A stretch of 64,000 nucleotides of DNA from an uncultured Pelagibacteraceae bacterium (GTDB taxonomy: Bacteria; Pseudomonadota; Alphaproteobacteria; Pelagibacterales; Pelagibacteraceae). The notes under the pieces were generated by a model. That model had not been told where the DNA came from. It saw only the letters and a list, made by a program, of their open reading frames with translations, and ran no database searches. Of this stretch, positions 41,591 to 48,700 are shown in pieces; the first letter of the stretch is position 1, and each line of letters opens with the position of its first letter. The translations under genes were made by a program, and so were the position numbers. Location of the stretch: assembly GCA_902617025.1 (NCBI GenBank), contig CACMVB010000001.1, positions 124,001 to 188,000 on the forward strand. The letters run 5' to 3'.

Positions 41591-42016
41591 TTATTCTTTT
41601 ACCTCTATACCCATTGATCTTGCTGAACCACAAATTATTTTAGTAGCTTCTTTTAAATCGAAAGCATTTAAATCCTTCATTTTTTCTTTAGCAATTGCTT
41701 CTGCTTGTTTCATTGTAATTGATCCTGCAACAACCCTACCTGGTTCACTTGAACCACTTTTTAATTTGGCAGCCTCCCTAATAAAATGTGAAGCTGGTGG
41801 AGATTTAATTATAAAATCAAACTTTTTATCTTTGTAAACTGTTATTACTACTGGGACAGGCTTCCCCATAAAACTTTTAGTTTTCTCGTTAAAAGCTTTA
41901 CAGAATTCCATTATATTAATTCCCCTCTGGCCAAGCGCTGGTCCAACTGGAGGTGCAGGATTTGCCTGACCACCTTTTATTTGTAATTTTACATATCCTA
42001 CAATTTCTTTTGCCAT
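41591..42016 (-). CDS. rplK: 50S ribosomal protein L11
   Basis: L11 forms the base of the GTPase stalk and is needed for the stringent response in bacteria that have RelA. 141 aa, with [21 protein letters not shown] near the N-terminus (residues 12-32) and the rRNA-binding C-terminal domain. Directly follows nusG. Confidence 0.98.
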   Translation of the reverse strand: MAKEIVGYVKLQIKGGQANPAPPVGPALGQRGINIMEFCKAFNEKTKSFMGKPVPVVITVYKDKKFDFIIKSPPASHFIREAAKLKSGSSEPGRVVAGSITMKQAEAIAKEKMKDLNAFDLKEATKIICGSARSMGIEVKE

Positions 42017-42541
42017 TTAATTTTTTTCAACCTGATTAAATTCTAAATCTACTGGTGTTGCTCTACCAAATATAGAAACTGACACTTTAAGTCTAGATTT
42101 TTCTTCATCAATTTCTTCAATTAACCCATTAAAAGAGGCAAATGGTCCATCACATACCTTAACTTTTTCTCCAATTTCAAAGGTTATTCCAGATTTTTGA
42201 TTAACTGCGCTCTCAGAAACCTGTCCTAAGATACGTTTGATTTCATTGTCGGAAATAGGTGTAGGTTTGTCCGAAGATCCAAGAAAACCACTTACTTTTT
42301 GAAGATTTTTAATTAAATGATAAATTTGTTTTGTTAACTCTATTTTGACAAGAACATATCCTGGAAAAAATTTTTTTTCTCTTTTAGTTCTTTTTCCCTT
42401 TTTAACTTCTGTTACTTGATGTGTGGGAACTAAAATTTCTGCTAGATTATCCGATAGTTTGTGCTTCTTTAACTCATCCTTAATAGAATCAACCACTTTT
42501 TTTTCAAATCCAGAGTATGCTTGTACTATATACCAATTCAT
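42017..42541 (-). CDS. nusG: Transcription termination/antitermination protein NusG
   Basis: Binds RNA polymerase and links it to Rho or to the leading ribosome. 174 aa with the NGN domain (WYIVQAYSGFEKKVVDSIKD at the start; FFPGYVLVKI) and a C-terminal KOW motif (VCDGPFASFNGLIEEID). Located in the standard secE-nusG-rplK order. Confidence 0.98.
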   Translation of the reverse strand: MNWYIVQAYSGFEKKVVDSIKDELKKHKLSDNLAEILVPTHQVTEVKKGKRTKREKKFFPGYVLVKIELTKQIYHLIKNLQKVSGFLGSSDKPTPISDNEIKRILGQVSESAVNQKSGITFEIGEKVKVCDGPFASFNGLIEEIDEEKSRLKVSVSIFGRATPVDLEFNQVEKN

Positions 42542-42543
42542 TT

Positions 42544-42735
42544 TTAGAAATTAATTGTTAAAATAATATTTAGTAAAAATCTTAATATTTGATCAAGGAT
42601 TAAAAAGAAAATTGCAGCAATTGAAGCTAAGGCAAAAACCATCACAGCTCCCATCATTGTTTCTTTTTTTGAGGGCCAACTAATCCTAAAAGTTTCTTGT
42701 TTTACTTCTTGAATAAATTTAAGAGGATTTTTCAT
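42544..42735 (-). CDS. secE: Protein translocase subunit SecE
   Basis: Small clamp subunit of SecYEG. 63 aa, one C-terminal membrane helix (about residues 30-55) preceded by the conserved amphipathic helix FIQEVKQETFRISWPSKKET. This is the single-helix form, unlike the three-helix SecE of E. coli. Located between tRNA-Trp and nusG. Confidence 0.95.
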   Translation of the reverse strand: MKNPLKFIQEVKQETFRISWPSKKETMMGAVMVFALASIAAIFFLILDQILRFLLNIILTINF

Positions 42736-42749
42736 ATTCTAAATCTGTT

Positions 42750-42825
42750 TGGCAGGAGCGGAGGGACTCGAACCCACAACCTCCGGTTTTGGAGACCGGC
42801 GCTCTACCAATTGAACTACGCTCCT
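42750..42825 (-). tRNA. tRNA-Trp (CCA anticodon)
   Basis: A 76-base cloverleaf on the minus strand: acceptor AGGAGCG pairs with CGCTCCT, the anticodon loop carries CCA, and the T-loop reads GGTTCGAGTCC. The 3' CCA is encoded. It lies between tuf and secE, the usual position in many proteobacteria. Confidence 0.97.
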
Positions 42826-42831
42826 AAGCGT

Positions 42832-44031
42832 TTATTTAATTATTTTAGTTACTACTCCAGCTCCAACTGTTTTTCCACCCTCTCTTATCGCAAAGTTAAG
42901 GTTTTCATTCATAGCTATCGGCGTGATCAGCTTAACAGTAAATTTTCCATCATCACCTGGCATCACCATTTCAGTTCCAGATGGTAAAGTTACTTCTCCT
43001 GTCACATCTGTAGTTCTAAAATAAAACTGAGGTCTATATTTTGTGAAGAATGGTGTGTGTCTTCCTCCCTCTTCTTTTTTCAAAATATAAGCCTGACATT
43101 CGAATTCTGTATGTGGTGTTATTGATCCTGGTTTGCAAAGAACCTGACCTCTTTCAACATCATCTCTCTCTACACCTCTTAAGAGTGCACCAATATTATC
43201 TCCAGCTTCACCGCTATCTAAAAGTTTTCTGAACATTTCAACACCAGTACATACTGACTTTTTAGTATCTCTGATACCAACAATTTCTATTTCTTCACCA
43301 ACTTTGATCACACCTGACTCAACTCTGCCGGTAACAACTGTTCCTCTTCCTGAGATAGAGAAAACATCTTCAACTGGCATTAAGAAAGGTTTGTCTTTAG
43401 GTCTATCAGGTTGAGGAATTGTTTCGTCAACGGCTTTCATTAATTCCATTATAGCTTTTTTACCAGTGGTTTCATCTTTACCTTCAACAGCATTTAATGC
43501 TGAACCTTTAATTATTGGAATTTTATCTCCAGGAAACTTATACGAAGTTAAAAGTTCTCTAATTTCTTCTTCAACTAAATCAACTAACTCTTTATCTTTT
43601 ACAGTGTCAATCTTATTTAAGAAAACTACTATTGCCGGAACACCTACTTGTCTTGCTAAAAGAATGTGTTCTCTTGTTTGAGGCATTGGGCCGTCAGCTG
43701 CATTAACAACTAAAATTGCACCGTCCATCTGCGCTGCACCTGTAATCATATTTTTAACATAGTCGGCGTGTCCTGGACAATCTACGTGAGCGTAATGTCT
43801 TTTTTCGGTTTCATACTCAACATGTGCTGTTGAAATAGTTATTCCTCGCTCTTTCTCTTCAGGAGCTTTATCTATTTGATCATATGCAACAAAGTTTGCG
43901 CTACTGGAACCCCCTGCTTCGGATAATACTTTTGTTATAGCCGCAGTAAGAGTTGTTTTTCCATGGTCCACGTGTCCGATTGTACCGATGTTACAATGTG
44001 GTTTGTTTCGGTTAAACTTTTCTTTTGACAT
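42832..44031 (-). CDS. tuf: Elongation factor Tu
   Basis: GTPase that brings aminoacyl-tRNA to the ribosome. 399 aa. Motifs: [15 protein letters not shown] (G1, near residue 19), [12 protein letters not shown] (G3), NKIDTVKD (G4) and the C-terminal [18 protein letters not shown]. It lies between tRNA-Gly and tRNA-Trp. No second tuf copy is next to fusA. Confidence 0.99.
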   Translation of the reverse strand: MSKEKFNRNKPHCNIGTIGHVDHGKTTLTAAITKVLSEAGGSSSANFVAYDQIDKAPEEKERGITISTAHVEYETEKRHYAHVDCPGHADYVKNMITGAAQMDGAILVVNAADGPMPQTREHILLARQVGVPAIVVFLNKIDTVKDKELVDLVEEEIRELLTSYKFPGDKIPIIKGSALNAVEGKDETTGKKAIMELMKAVDETIPQPDRPKDKPFLMPVEDVFSISGRGTVVTGRVESGVIKVGEEIEIVGIRDTKKSVCTGVEMFRKLLDSGEAGDNIGALLRGVERDDVERGQVLCKPGSITPHTEFECQAYILKKEEGGRHTPFFTKYRPQFYFRTTDVTGEVTLPSGTEMVMPGDDGKFTVKLITPIAMNENLNFAIREGGKTVGAGVVTKIIK

Positions 44032-44064
44032 TTATTTTTTTCCTCACTTTTTATTTTAATTTTT

Positions 44065-44138
44065 TGGAGCGGGTAAAGGGAATCGAACCCTTACATCCAG
44101 CTTGGAAGGCTAGCGTTCTACCATTGAACTACACCCGC
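44065..44138 (-). tRNA. tRNA-Gly (TCC anticodon)
   Basis: 74-base cloverleaf on the minus strand, acceptor GCGGGTG, anticodon TCC in the loop CTTCCAA, T-loop GGTTCGATTCC, encoded CCA. It lies between tRNA-Tyr and tuf, matching the tyr-gly-tuf arrangement known from proteobacteria. Confidence 0.97.
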
Positions 44139-44182
44139 AATATCCAAACTTATCGCGCTCTTTATTATTAAACATTTAAGTT

Positions 44183-44268
44183 TGGTGGAGGGGGAAAGAT
44201 TCGAACTTTCGAAGACCGAAGTCAACGGGTTTACAGCCCGCCCCATTTGACCGCTTTGGTACCCCTCC
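44183..44268 (-). tRNA. tRNA-Tyr (GTA anticodon)
   Basis: 86-base class II tRNA on the minus strand with a long variable arm, acceptor GGAGGGG, anticodon GTA in CTGTAAA, T-loop AGTTCGAATCT and encoded CCA. It is the first gene of the tRNA-tuf-secE-nusG run. Confidence 0.96.
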
Positions 44269-44322
44269 TAATATTCAATGTGGGGATACCCACTAACTTA
44301 AAAAGCATTTAACAACAAGCGT

Positions 44323-44350
44323 TTTATAAGCATTTATAAAATAATTGCAA
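44323..44350 (-). promoter_or_regulatory. Candidate promoter of the tRNA-Tyr/tuf/rpoBC supercluster
   Basis: On the minus strand, TTGCAA (44345-44350), a 16-base spacer and TATAAA (44323-44328) lie about 55 bases before tRNA-Tyr. This divergent spacer with rlmB is the only gap upstream of the whole minus-strand run. A 5-bp GTGGG/CCCAC hairpin (44280-44293) lies between the promoter and the tRNA. Confidence 0.45.
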
Positions 44351-44403
44351 TAAATCATTTTGCCTTAAAATATGCTAGTAATTTTAAAAATTTGCTTAAA
44401 ATT

Positions 44404-45147
44404 ATGAAAAAAACAACGTTTTTGATAGTTGGAAAACATGCTGTTTTAGAAGCATTAAAAAACCCTTCCAGAAAAATCGAGAGAGTTTTTTTAACTGAAG
44501 ATGCCCAAAAAAAGCTAAATAGAGAAAATCAATCATTAAACCTGTTTAAGTCTGTGAATGTTTTCTTCAAATCACAAAGAGAACTTAATAATTTATGTGG
44601 AAAAGATGACACATCTCACCAGGGTTTAGTCGCTGAGGTAGAACAATTAGAAGAAATAACAATAAAAGATTTCGTTCTGGAAAATAAAAACCGAAATATA
44701 AATTTAATAGCTTTAGAAGAAGTTACTGACCCAAGAAATATTGGATCAATTATAAGAAGCGCCGTTGCATTCAATATTGATGGTATAATTGTTAAAGAAC
44801 GTTCGTTTCCCTCAAAAAGTAAATTATTATATAAGAGTGCAAGTGGTGGAGCAGAGCACATTAAAATATTTAGAGTTTCTAACCTTAATACTACTCTTAG
44901 ATTTCTTAAAACTAAAAATTTCTGGGTAAGTGCTTTCGATGTATCTGCAAAAAAAGATTTTACACAAAATAAATGGGAAGGTAAAAACGTTCTATTATTT
45001 GGATCAGAGGGATATGGTTTAAAAAGAAAAACTTTGGAAAACTCTGATTATAAATTTAAAGTCAATATTAATAAAAATATTGAAAGTTTAAACATTTCTA
45101 ATACTGTTTCAGTGGTGTGTCACCATATCTTTCAATCAATAAAATAA
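44404..45147 (+). CDS. rlmB: SpoU-family RNA 2'-O-methyltransferase (RlmB/TrmH type)
   Basis: SAM-dependent 2'-O-ribose methyltransferase with a trefoil knot, most like RlmB (G2251 of 23S rRNA). The N-terminal substrate-binding domain (LIVGKHAVLEALKN...) is followed by three SpoU motifs: ALEEVTDPRNIGSIIRSA (near residue 105), LFGSEGYGLKR (near 200) and LNISNTVSVVCHHIF (near 230). 247 aa from the ATG at 44404; a TTG at 44392 would add four residues. Confidence 0.9.
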   Translation: MKKTTFLIVGKHAVLEALKNPSRKIERVFLTEDAQKKLNRENQSLNLFKSVNVFFKSQRELNNLCGKDDTSHQGLVAEVEQLEEITIKDFVLENKNRNINLIALEEVTDPRNIGSIIRSAVAFNIDGIIVKERSFPSKSKLLYKSASGGAEHIKIFRVSNLNTTLRFLKTKNFWVSAFDVSAKKDFTQNKWEGKNVLLFGSEGYGLKRKTLENSDYKFKVNINKNIESLNISNTVSVVCHHIFQSIK

Positions 45148-45198
45148 CATTTAATTTTGATTGTTTTTTAAGCAAATTTATCTTAAAGAGACACTTAA

Positions 45199-45274
45199 GC
45201 CCTCATAGCTCAATTGGTAGAGCAATTGATTTGTAATCAATAGGTTCGCGGTTCGAGTCCGTGTGAGGGCACCA
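45199..45274 (+). tRNA. tRNA-Thr (TGT anticodon)
   Basis: 76-base cloverleaf on the plus strand, acceptor GCCCTCA pairing with TGAGGGC, anticodon loop TTTGTAA with TGT, T-loop GGTTCGAGTCC, encoded CCA. Three bases separate it from the convergent nadK stop. Confidence 0.97.
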
Positions 45275-45277
45275 AAT

Positions 45278-46045
45278 TTAATTAGTTTCTTTTATTAATT
45301 GTTCTAGTTGTATCTTTTTTTGTAAACTTTTATTCTTATCATATAATAGGTTAAATTTTATTTTACTTGCTACTGTAACTATTACTCTCTTTGCATTTCT
45401 AATTTCAACATTATCTGCAACCGCGCTCACAGGTCTTTTAGATGAATTTAAATTTGAAATAATTATCTTCGACTTATCGCTAACAATTTTACCTTTCCAT
45501 CTTCTTGGTCTAAAAGCACTTATTGGAGCAATGGATATTTTTTTTGAATTCAAATTCAGTATTGGGCCATGAACTGATAAATTATAAGCTGTGCTTCCTG
45601 CTGGTGTTGAAACCATGACACCATCAGAAACTAATTTTTTCATTATAAATTTTGATTTATTTTTTATTGAGAGATTTGCAGCCTGTCTACTTTGTCTTAG
45701 TATCGAAACTTCATTTATCGCAATGCATTTTTTTGTTTTTTTTGTTCTGGAGACAGTCATTTCTAGAGGTGAGATGCTTATCATTTTTGATTTAATAACA
45801 TTAGTGATTAAATTTTTTTTCGAAAATTTATTCATTAGGAACCCGTAGCTTCCAGAGTTAATCCCATAAAAAAACCTATTTTTTTTTTTATTTCTTTTCA
45901 GTGTTTGAAGCATGAAGCCATCTCCACCGATTACAATTACAACATTCATTCGTCTCAAATTTTTTTTATTTAAAATTTTAATTACTTGTCTCTTAATAGA
46001 TTGAGATCTAGAATTTTTATCTGAAATTATTATAGGTTTATTCAT
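45278..46045 (-). CDS. nadK: NAD kinase
   Basis: Phosphorylates NAD+ to NADP+. The GGDG motif (residues 40-43, VIGGDGFML), NSGSYGFLMN and the TPAGSTAYNLSVHGPIL motif (near residue 150) are all present. 255 aa, typical of the compact alphaproteobacterial form. It lies between tRNA-Thr and tRNA-Leu on the opposite strand to tRNA-Thr. Confidence 0.95.
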   Translation of the reverse strand: MNKPIIISDKNSRSQSIKRQVIKILNKKNLRRMNVVIVIGGDGFMLQTLKRNKKKNRFFYGINSGSYGFLMNKFSKKNLITNVIKSKMISISPLEMTVSRTKKTKKCIAINEVSILRQSRQAANLSIKNKSKFIMKKLVSDGVMVSTPAGSTAYNLSVHGPILNLNSKKISIAPISAFRPRRWKGKIVSDKSKIIISNLNSSKRPVSAVADNVEIRNAKRVIVTVASKIKFNLLYDKNKSLQKKIQLEQLIKETN

Positions 46046-46052
46046 TTTTTAG

Positions 46053-46138
46053 TGGTGCCCTCGGCCAGACTCGAACTGGCACTCCCAAAAGGGCAAGGAT
46101 TTTAAGTCCTTTGTGTCTACCAATTTCACCACGAGGGC
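46053..46138 (-). tRNA. tRNA-Leu (TAA anticodon), attachment site of the island
   Basis: 86-base class II tRNA on the minus strand with acceptor GCCCTCG/CGAGGGC, anticodon stem AAGGA/TCCTT around the 7-base loop CTTAAAA (anticodon TAA), a long variable arm and encoded CCA. Nucleotides 1-39, from the 5' end to the end of the anticodon loop, plus one upstream base recur exactly at 51126 and 52286. The gene therefore served as an integration site, and its present 5' half and promoter probably came from the inserted element. Confidence 0.97.
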
Positions 46139-46139
46139 A
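46100..46139. repeat. tRNA-Leu attachment core, copy 1 (left end of element 1)
   Basis: 40-bp core identical to those at 51126-51165 and 52286-52325. It begins with the 7-base anticodon loop (TTTTAAG, 46100-46106 on the plus strand) and runs to one base beyond the tRNA 5' end. In the intact tRNA the loop is flanked by the inverted arms AAGGA and TCCTT, a layout that fits a tyrosine-recombinase core with a 7-base overlap. Confidence 0.9.
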
Positions 46140-46154
46140 TTCCGTGTTTTTTGT

Positions 46155-46207
46155 TGTTATTGTTAATATATTAATACACAAGAGTTTTGAAGAAGTAAAA
46201 AAAAATT
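46155..46207 (-). promoter_or_regulatory. Element-borne upstream region of tRNA-Leu
   Basis: The region just 5' of the tRNA (on its strand) is about 53 bp and is nearly identical to 51181-51233, which lies at the same place beside core copy 2; I count two substitutions. It contains TATATT/TATTAA boxes suitable as a -10. The third copy, at 52326 onward, has an unrelated AT-rich flank. Conservation beside a truncated tRNA suggests that elements carry their own promoter to restore tRNA expression after insertion. Confidence 0.5.
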
Positions 46208-46219
46208 ATTTTACGTCTC

Positions 46220-46255
46220 TATCTTCTAGTTGTCTTCTAGTCTTCCCATATTTTA
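46220..46255. repeat. Arm repeats A, left end of element 1
   Basis: Two copies of TCTTCTAGT (46222-46230 and 46233-46241; 11-bp period), followed by a segment identical over 19 bases (46237-46255) to 49729-49747. They lie 83-102 bases inside core copy 1. The spacing of one helical turn suggests paired protein-binding sites. Confidence 0.75.
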
Positions 46256-46291
46256 TATGACAATAAATGAGTTTTTTTCTGTCTGCGGCAA

Positions 46292-46310
46292 CTGGCAACA
46301 GAACGCACCT
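46292..46310. repeat. 19-bp direct repeat, left copy
   Basis: Begins CTGGCAACAGAACGC and matches 46564-46582 at 18 of 19 positions. The two copies flank the small membrane-protein ORF. Purpose unknown. Confidence 0.7.
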
Positions 46311-46343
46311 TGCACTACAATTAAGCATGATAAATAATAAAGC

Positions 46344-46559
46344 ATGATTGATTTTAAAAAAAATCCTAAATTAGCATTATTCACTTATGGAATATTATTA
46401 TGTTCTGCTCTGATAGAAATAGGTGCAGAACTTGGACTCCATGAATTTGATGATTTTGCTTCACATCACGGCTTAGCAATTTTTTCTATCGGAAGTTTAA
46501 TTGCTAATTGGGAAAAAATTTCTCAAATATTAACTAAAGGTAAAAAAAAGAAATATTAA
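46344..46559 (+). CDS. Small membrane protein of unknown function
   Basis: Not recognised. 71 aa with one or two hydrophobic stretches (about residues 8-28, LALFTYGILLCSALIEIGAE, and a weaker one near 42-54) and a lysine-rich C-terminal end (LTKGKKKKY). No clear Shine-Dalgarno. It is the first ORF inside element 1 and is flanked by 19-bp direct repeats, so it may be a small cassette. Confidence 0.5.
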   Translation: MIDFKKNPKLALFTYGILLCSALIEIGAELGLHEFDDFASHHGLAIFSIGSLIANWEKISQILTKGKKKKY

Positions 46560-46563
46560 GCAC

Positions 46564-46582
46564 CTGGCAACAGAACGCTCCT
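46564..46582. repeat. 19-bp direct repeat, right copy
   Basis: Second copy of the CTGGCAACAGAACGC repeat, 272 bases after the first and 5 bases after the small ORF stop. Confidence 0.7.
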
Positions 46583-46673
46583 ACTTAATTTAATATTTAA
46601 AAATATAATCCTCTTTAATAAAAGATTAAATATTTTGTAATATAGGCTTAATAATTAGATGTTCTGATTACTT

Positions 46674-46739
46674 ATGTTTAAACTAAAAAAAATATTAAAA
46701 AAGATTTATTATTTTATCTTCCCTAAGGAGCTTAAATAA
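46674..46739 (+). CDS. Candidate 21-aa micro-ORF
   Basis: Reads MFKLKKILKKIYYFIFPKEL plus a final Lys, a basic amphipathic peptide. Its TAA shares a base with the ATG of the next micro-ORF. It has no strong Shine-Dalgarno. It could encode a small peptide or a leader. Too short to support a function. Confidence 0.25.
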   Translation: MFKLKKILKKIYYFIFPKELK

Positions 46740-46786
46740 TGTGGCCATACAACGATAAAGAAAATGAGTTTATCTCATTGAATTGA
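46739..46786 (+). CDS. Candidate 15-aa micro-ORF
   Basis: Reads MWPYNDKENEFISLN. A good Shine-Dalgarno, AAGGAG, lies 8 bases before the ATG, and the start overlaps the preceding micro-ORF stop (TAATG). The pairing looks like translational coupling, but coding cannot be shown from one sequence. Confidence 0.25.
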   Translation: MWPYNDKENEFISLN

Positions 46787-46811
46787 ACTGTTTTAGAGAA
46801 TATTATTTTCA

Positions 46812-47432
46812 TTATTTTATGATATTTTCAATAATATAATTTGATTTAGCATCATTCATTCTTATATTTTTAAATGTGTAAAAATATTTTTTTTTTTTTA
46901 TTTTTTTTATTTTGGAAATAAATAAAAATTGAGTATGAAAAACAAGGAAATTAATATGATTTTTATTTAGTTTTTGGTTAATTTTACCATTTTTTCGATG
47001 ACTATGTAATATTAAACCAAGTTTAAAATCTTTTGTGATGCCTCTAATCTTGACTAGATTGCTTTCTTTAAAAGAAATAAAATAAACATTCTTCTTAAAA
47101 CCATTACATGTTTCAAGCAATCGATTTAAAGTATTTTTCCTAAGCAGAGGCTTAATCTCAACTAACACTTTTGTATTTACAGTTAAAATTTTTAAAAGAT
47201 CACATAGTTTTGTTATCTTGTATTTTTTTAAATTCTTATCAAGAATTGTTCTAGTTTTTTTTCTGATATTGAATAACCTTCTTAAGCTATAATCATGAAA
47301 GCAAATGGGTGTATTGTTTTGGGTAAAGTGAATATCAGTCTCAATATTAAACTTTTTTTTTATACACTCTTTAAATGAAGTAATATGATTTTCTCTAAAG
47401 TTTTTTTCAATTAATCCTCTGTGTATAAACAT
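46812..47432 (-). CDS. Glycerophosphodiester phosphodiesterase family protein
   Basis: GDPD TIM-barrel enzymes release glycerol-3-phosphate from glycerophosphodiesters. The N-terminal HRG (IHRGL) and the metal motif ETDIHFTQNNTPICFHD (near residues 31-47) are present, with VEIKP near residue 91. At 206 aa it is shorter than the usual 240-250 and seems to lack part of the C-terminal barrel. No signal peptide, so cytosolic. Its ATG overlaps the MFS gene stop (TAATG), so the two form one unit. Confidence 0.8.
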   Translation of the reverse strand: MFIHRGLIEKNFRENHITSFKECIKKKFNIETDIHFTQNNTPICFHDYSLRRLFNIRKKTRTILDKNLKKYKITKLCDLLKILTVNTKVLVEIKPLLRKNTLNRLLETCNGFKKNVYFISFKESNLVKIRGITKDFKLGLILHSHRKNGKINQKLNKNHINFLVFHTQFLFISKIKKIKKKKYFYTFKNIRMNDAKSNYIIENIIK

Positions 47433-48646
47433 TATTTTAATCCCTTGGTTCTATGCAATATGATCCATCCAAAAAAGAGCAGTAAAAGAACTGAGGCAAA
47501 ACCTATCCTTTGATTTTCAGTTATGAAAGTAATGGTTCCTACTAAAAATGGGCCAAAAAAAGACGTTAGCTTTCCAGAAGTAGCAAATAAACCAAAGGCT
47601 TTATTCTGATCCTCAATTTTTGTTAATTTAGTTATCATGACCCTACTAGCTGATTGTATTGGTCCTATAAATAATCCCAAGAAAAATGAAAAAATAAAAA
47701 AACTAATTTTTGACTGTGTAAAAATGATTAAAATGGAGAAGAAAATAAGACATATCAAGGAAAAGGAAATTGTTTTTTTTGAATTATATTTATCATTGAA
47801 ATATCCACCAAAACTAGCACCTATTAAAGCAGCAACATTCATTAAAACAGACATCATTAAAAGTTCATTTATTGATAGTTTAAATACCCCAACAGCAAAA
47901 ATACCTCCCATGACAAAAATGGTATTTAAACCATCAGCATAAAGTAGCCGTGCAAACAAAAAACGAGTTGTGTTAGTTAGACCATTATTCCAAAGAATCT
48001 TTTTTAAACTATTTGATTTTTTTTTGTTTGGTTCAACTTTTTTATATTTTGTTTGACTTAATAGTGGATAGGAAAAAATGAGAAACCAAAGGGCTACAAA
48101 AATGGCAGTGGATCTAAAATTAATTTTTTGATCTAAATCGATTAAATAATTTGATTGAATTAATAAAATAATGGTCAAAACAAGTGTGATAATACCACCT
48201 AAATACCCCAGCGCAAAAGCAAAACCAGACACCTTTCCCACATGTTGTTTATCCGCTGAATGAATTAATAATGAATTATAGAAAATAGAACTTAGTTCAT
48301 AAAAATAGTTTGCCAAACAAACTATGATTAAGGTAAATAAAATATATTCAGTAGATGGTTTTGCAAACCATAATGCTGCTGTAAAAAGTATACATAAATA
48401 GGTGCTTGATTTTAAGATAATTGAGTTTAAATTCTTCTTATCAGCTAAATTTCCTAAAAAGGGTCCGCTTAATGCAATGCATAGTCCTGATACTGAAATG
48501 GCCCAACCCCAATATGCCTGGCCATTAACCATATCTTGAACAATTGACTCCGCAAAATAATTTGAGAAAACAAAAGTTATAATAACTGTTGTAAAGGCAG
48601 AATTAGCAAAATCATAAAGAGAAAATTTATAAGATTTTAAATTCAT
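47432..48646 (-). CDS. MFS transporter, UMF1/Atg22-like
   Basis: 404 aa with about 12 membrane helices. The opening KFSLYDFANSAFTTVIITFVF is characteristic of the UMF1 (BtlA/Atg22-type) branch of the major facilitator superfamily, and GPFLGNLADKK is the loop 2-3 motif. The substrate cannot be deduced. Sharing a transcript with a GDPD enzyme suggests, by inference, import or export linked to glycerophosphodiesters or their products. Confidence 0.82.
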   Translation of the reverse strand: MNLKSYKFSLYDFANSAFTTVIITFVFSNYFAESIVQDMVNGQAYWGWAISVSGLCIALSGPFLGNLADKKNLNSIILKSSTYLCILFTAALWFAKPSTEYILFTLIIVCLANYFYELSSIFYNSLLIHSADKQHVGKVSGFAFALGYLGGIITLVLTIILLIQSNYLIDLDQKINFRSTAIFVALWFLIFSYPLLSQTKYKKVEPNKKKSNSLKKILWNNGLTNTTRFLFARLLYADGLNTIFVMGGIFAVGVFKLSINELLMMSVLMNVAALIGASFGGYFNDKYNSKKTISFSLICLIFFSILIIFTQSKISFFIFSFFLGLFIGPIQSASRVMITKLTKIEDQNKAFGLFATSGKLTSFFGPFLVGTITFITENQRIGFASVLLLLFFGWIILHRTKGLK

Positions 48647-48700
48647 GCTAATTTAATATCTTATAAATCCAGAACCACGATCGCTAAAAGTTTTTTCATT

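Noticed and set aside
42697-42987. 96-codon plus-strand open frame over secE, tRNA-Trp and tuf
   Set aside because: It crosses a tRNA and two certain minus-strand genes. No independent support.
44280-44293. GTGGG/CCCAC hairpin upstream of tRNA-Tyr as a terminator or riboswitch
   Set aside because: Only a 5-bp stem with a 4-base loop and no U-run; insufficient to call a regulatory RNA.
46812-47432. GDPD gene as a frameshifted pseudogene
   Set aside because: It is short, but the frame is intact with N-terminal catalytic motifs and a coupled start; no continuing frame was seen downstream that would indicate a break.
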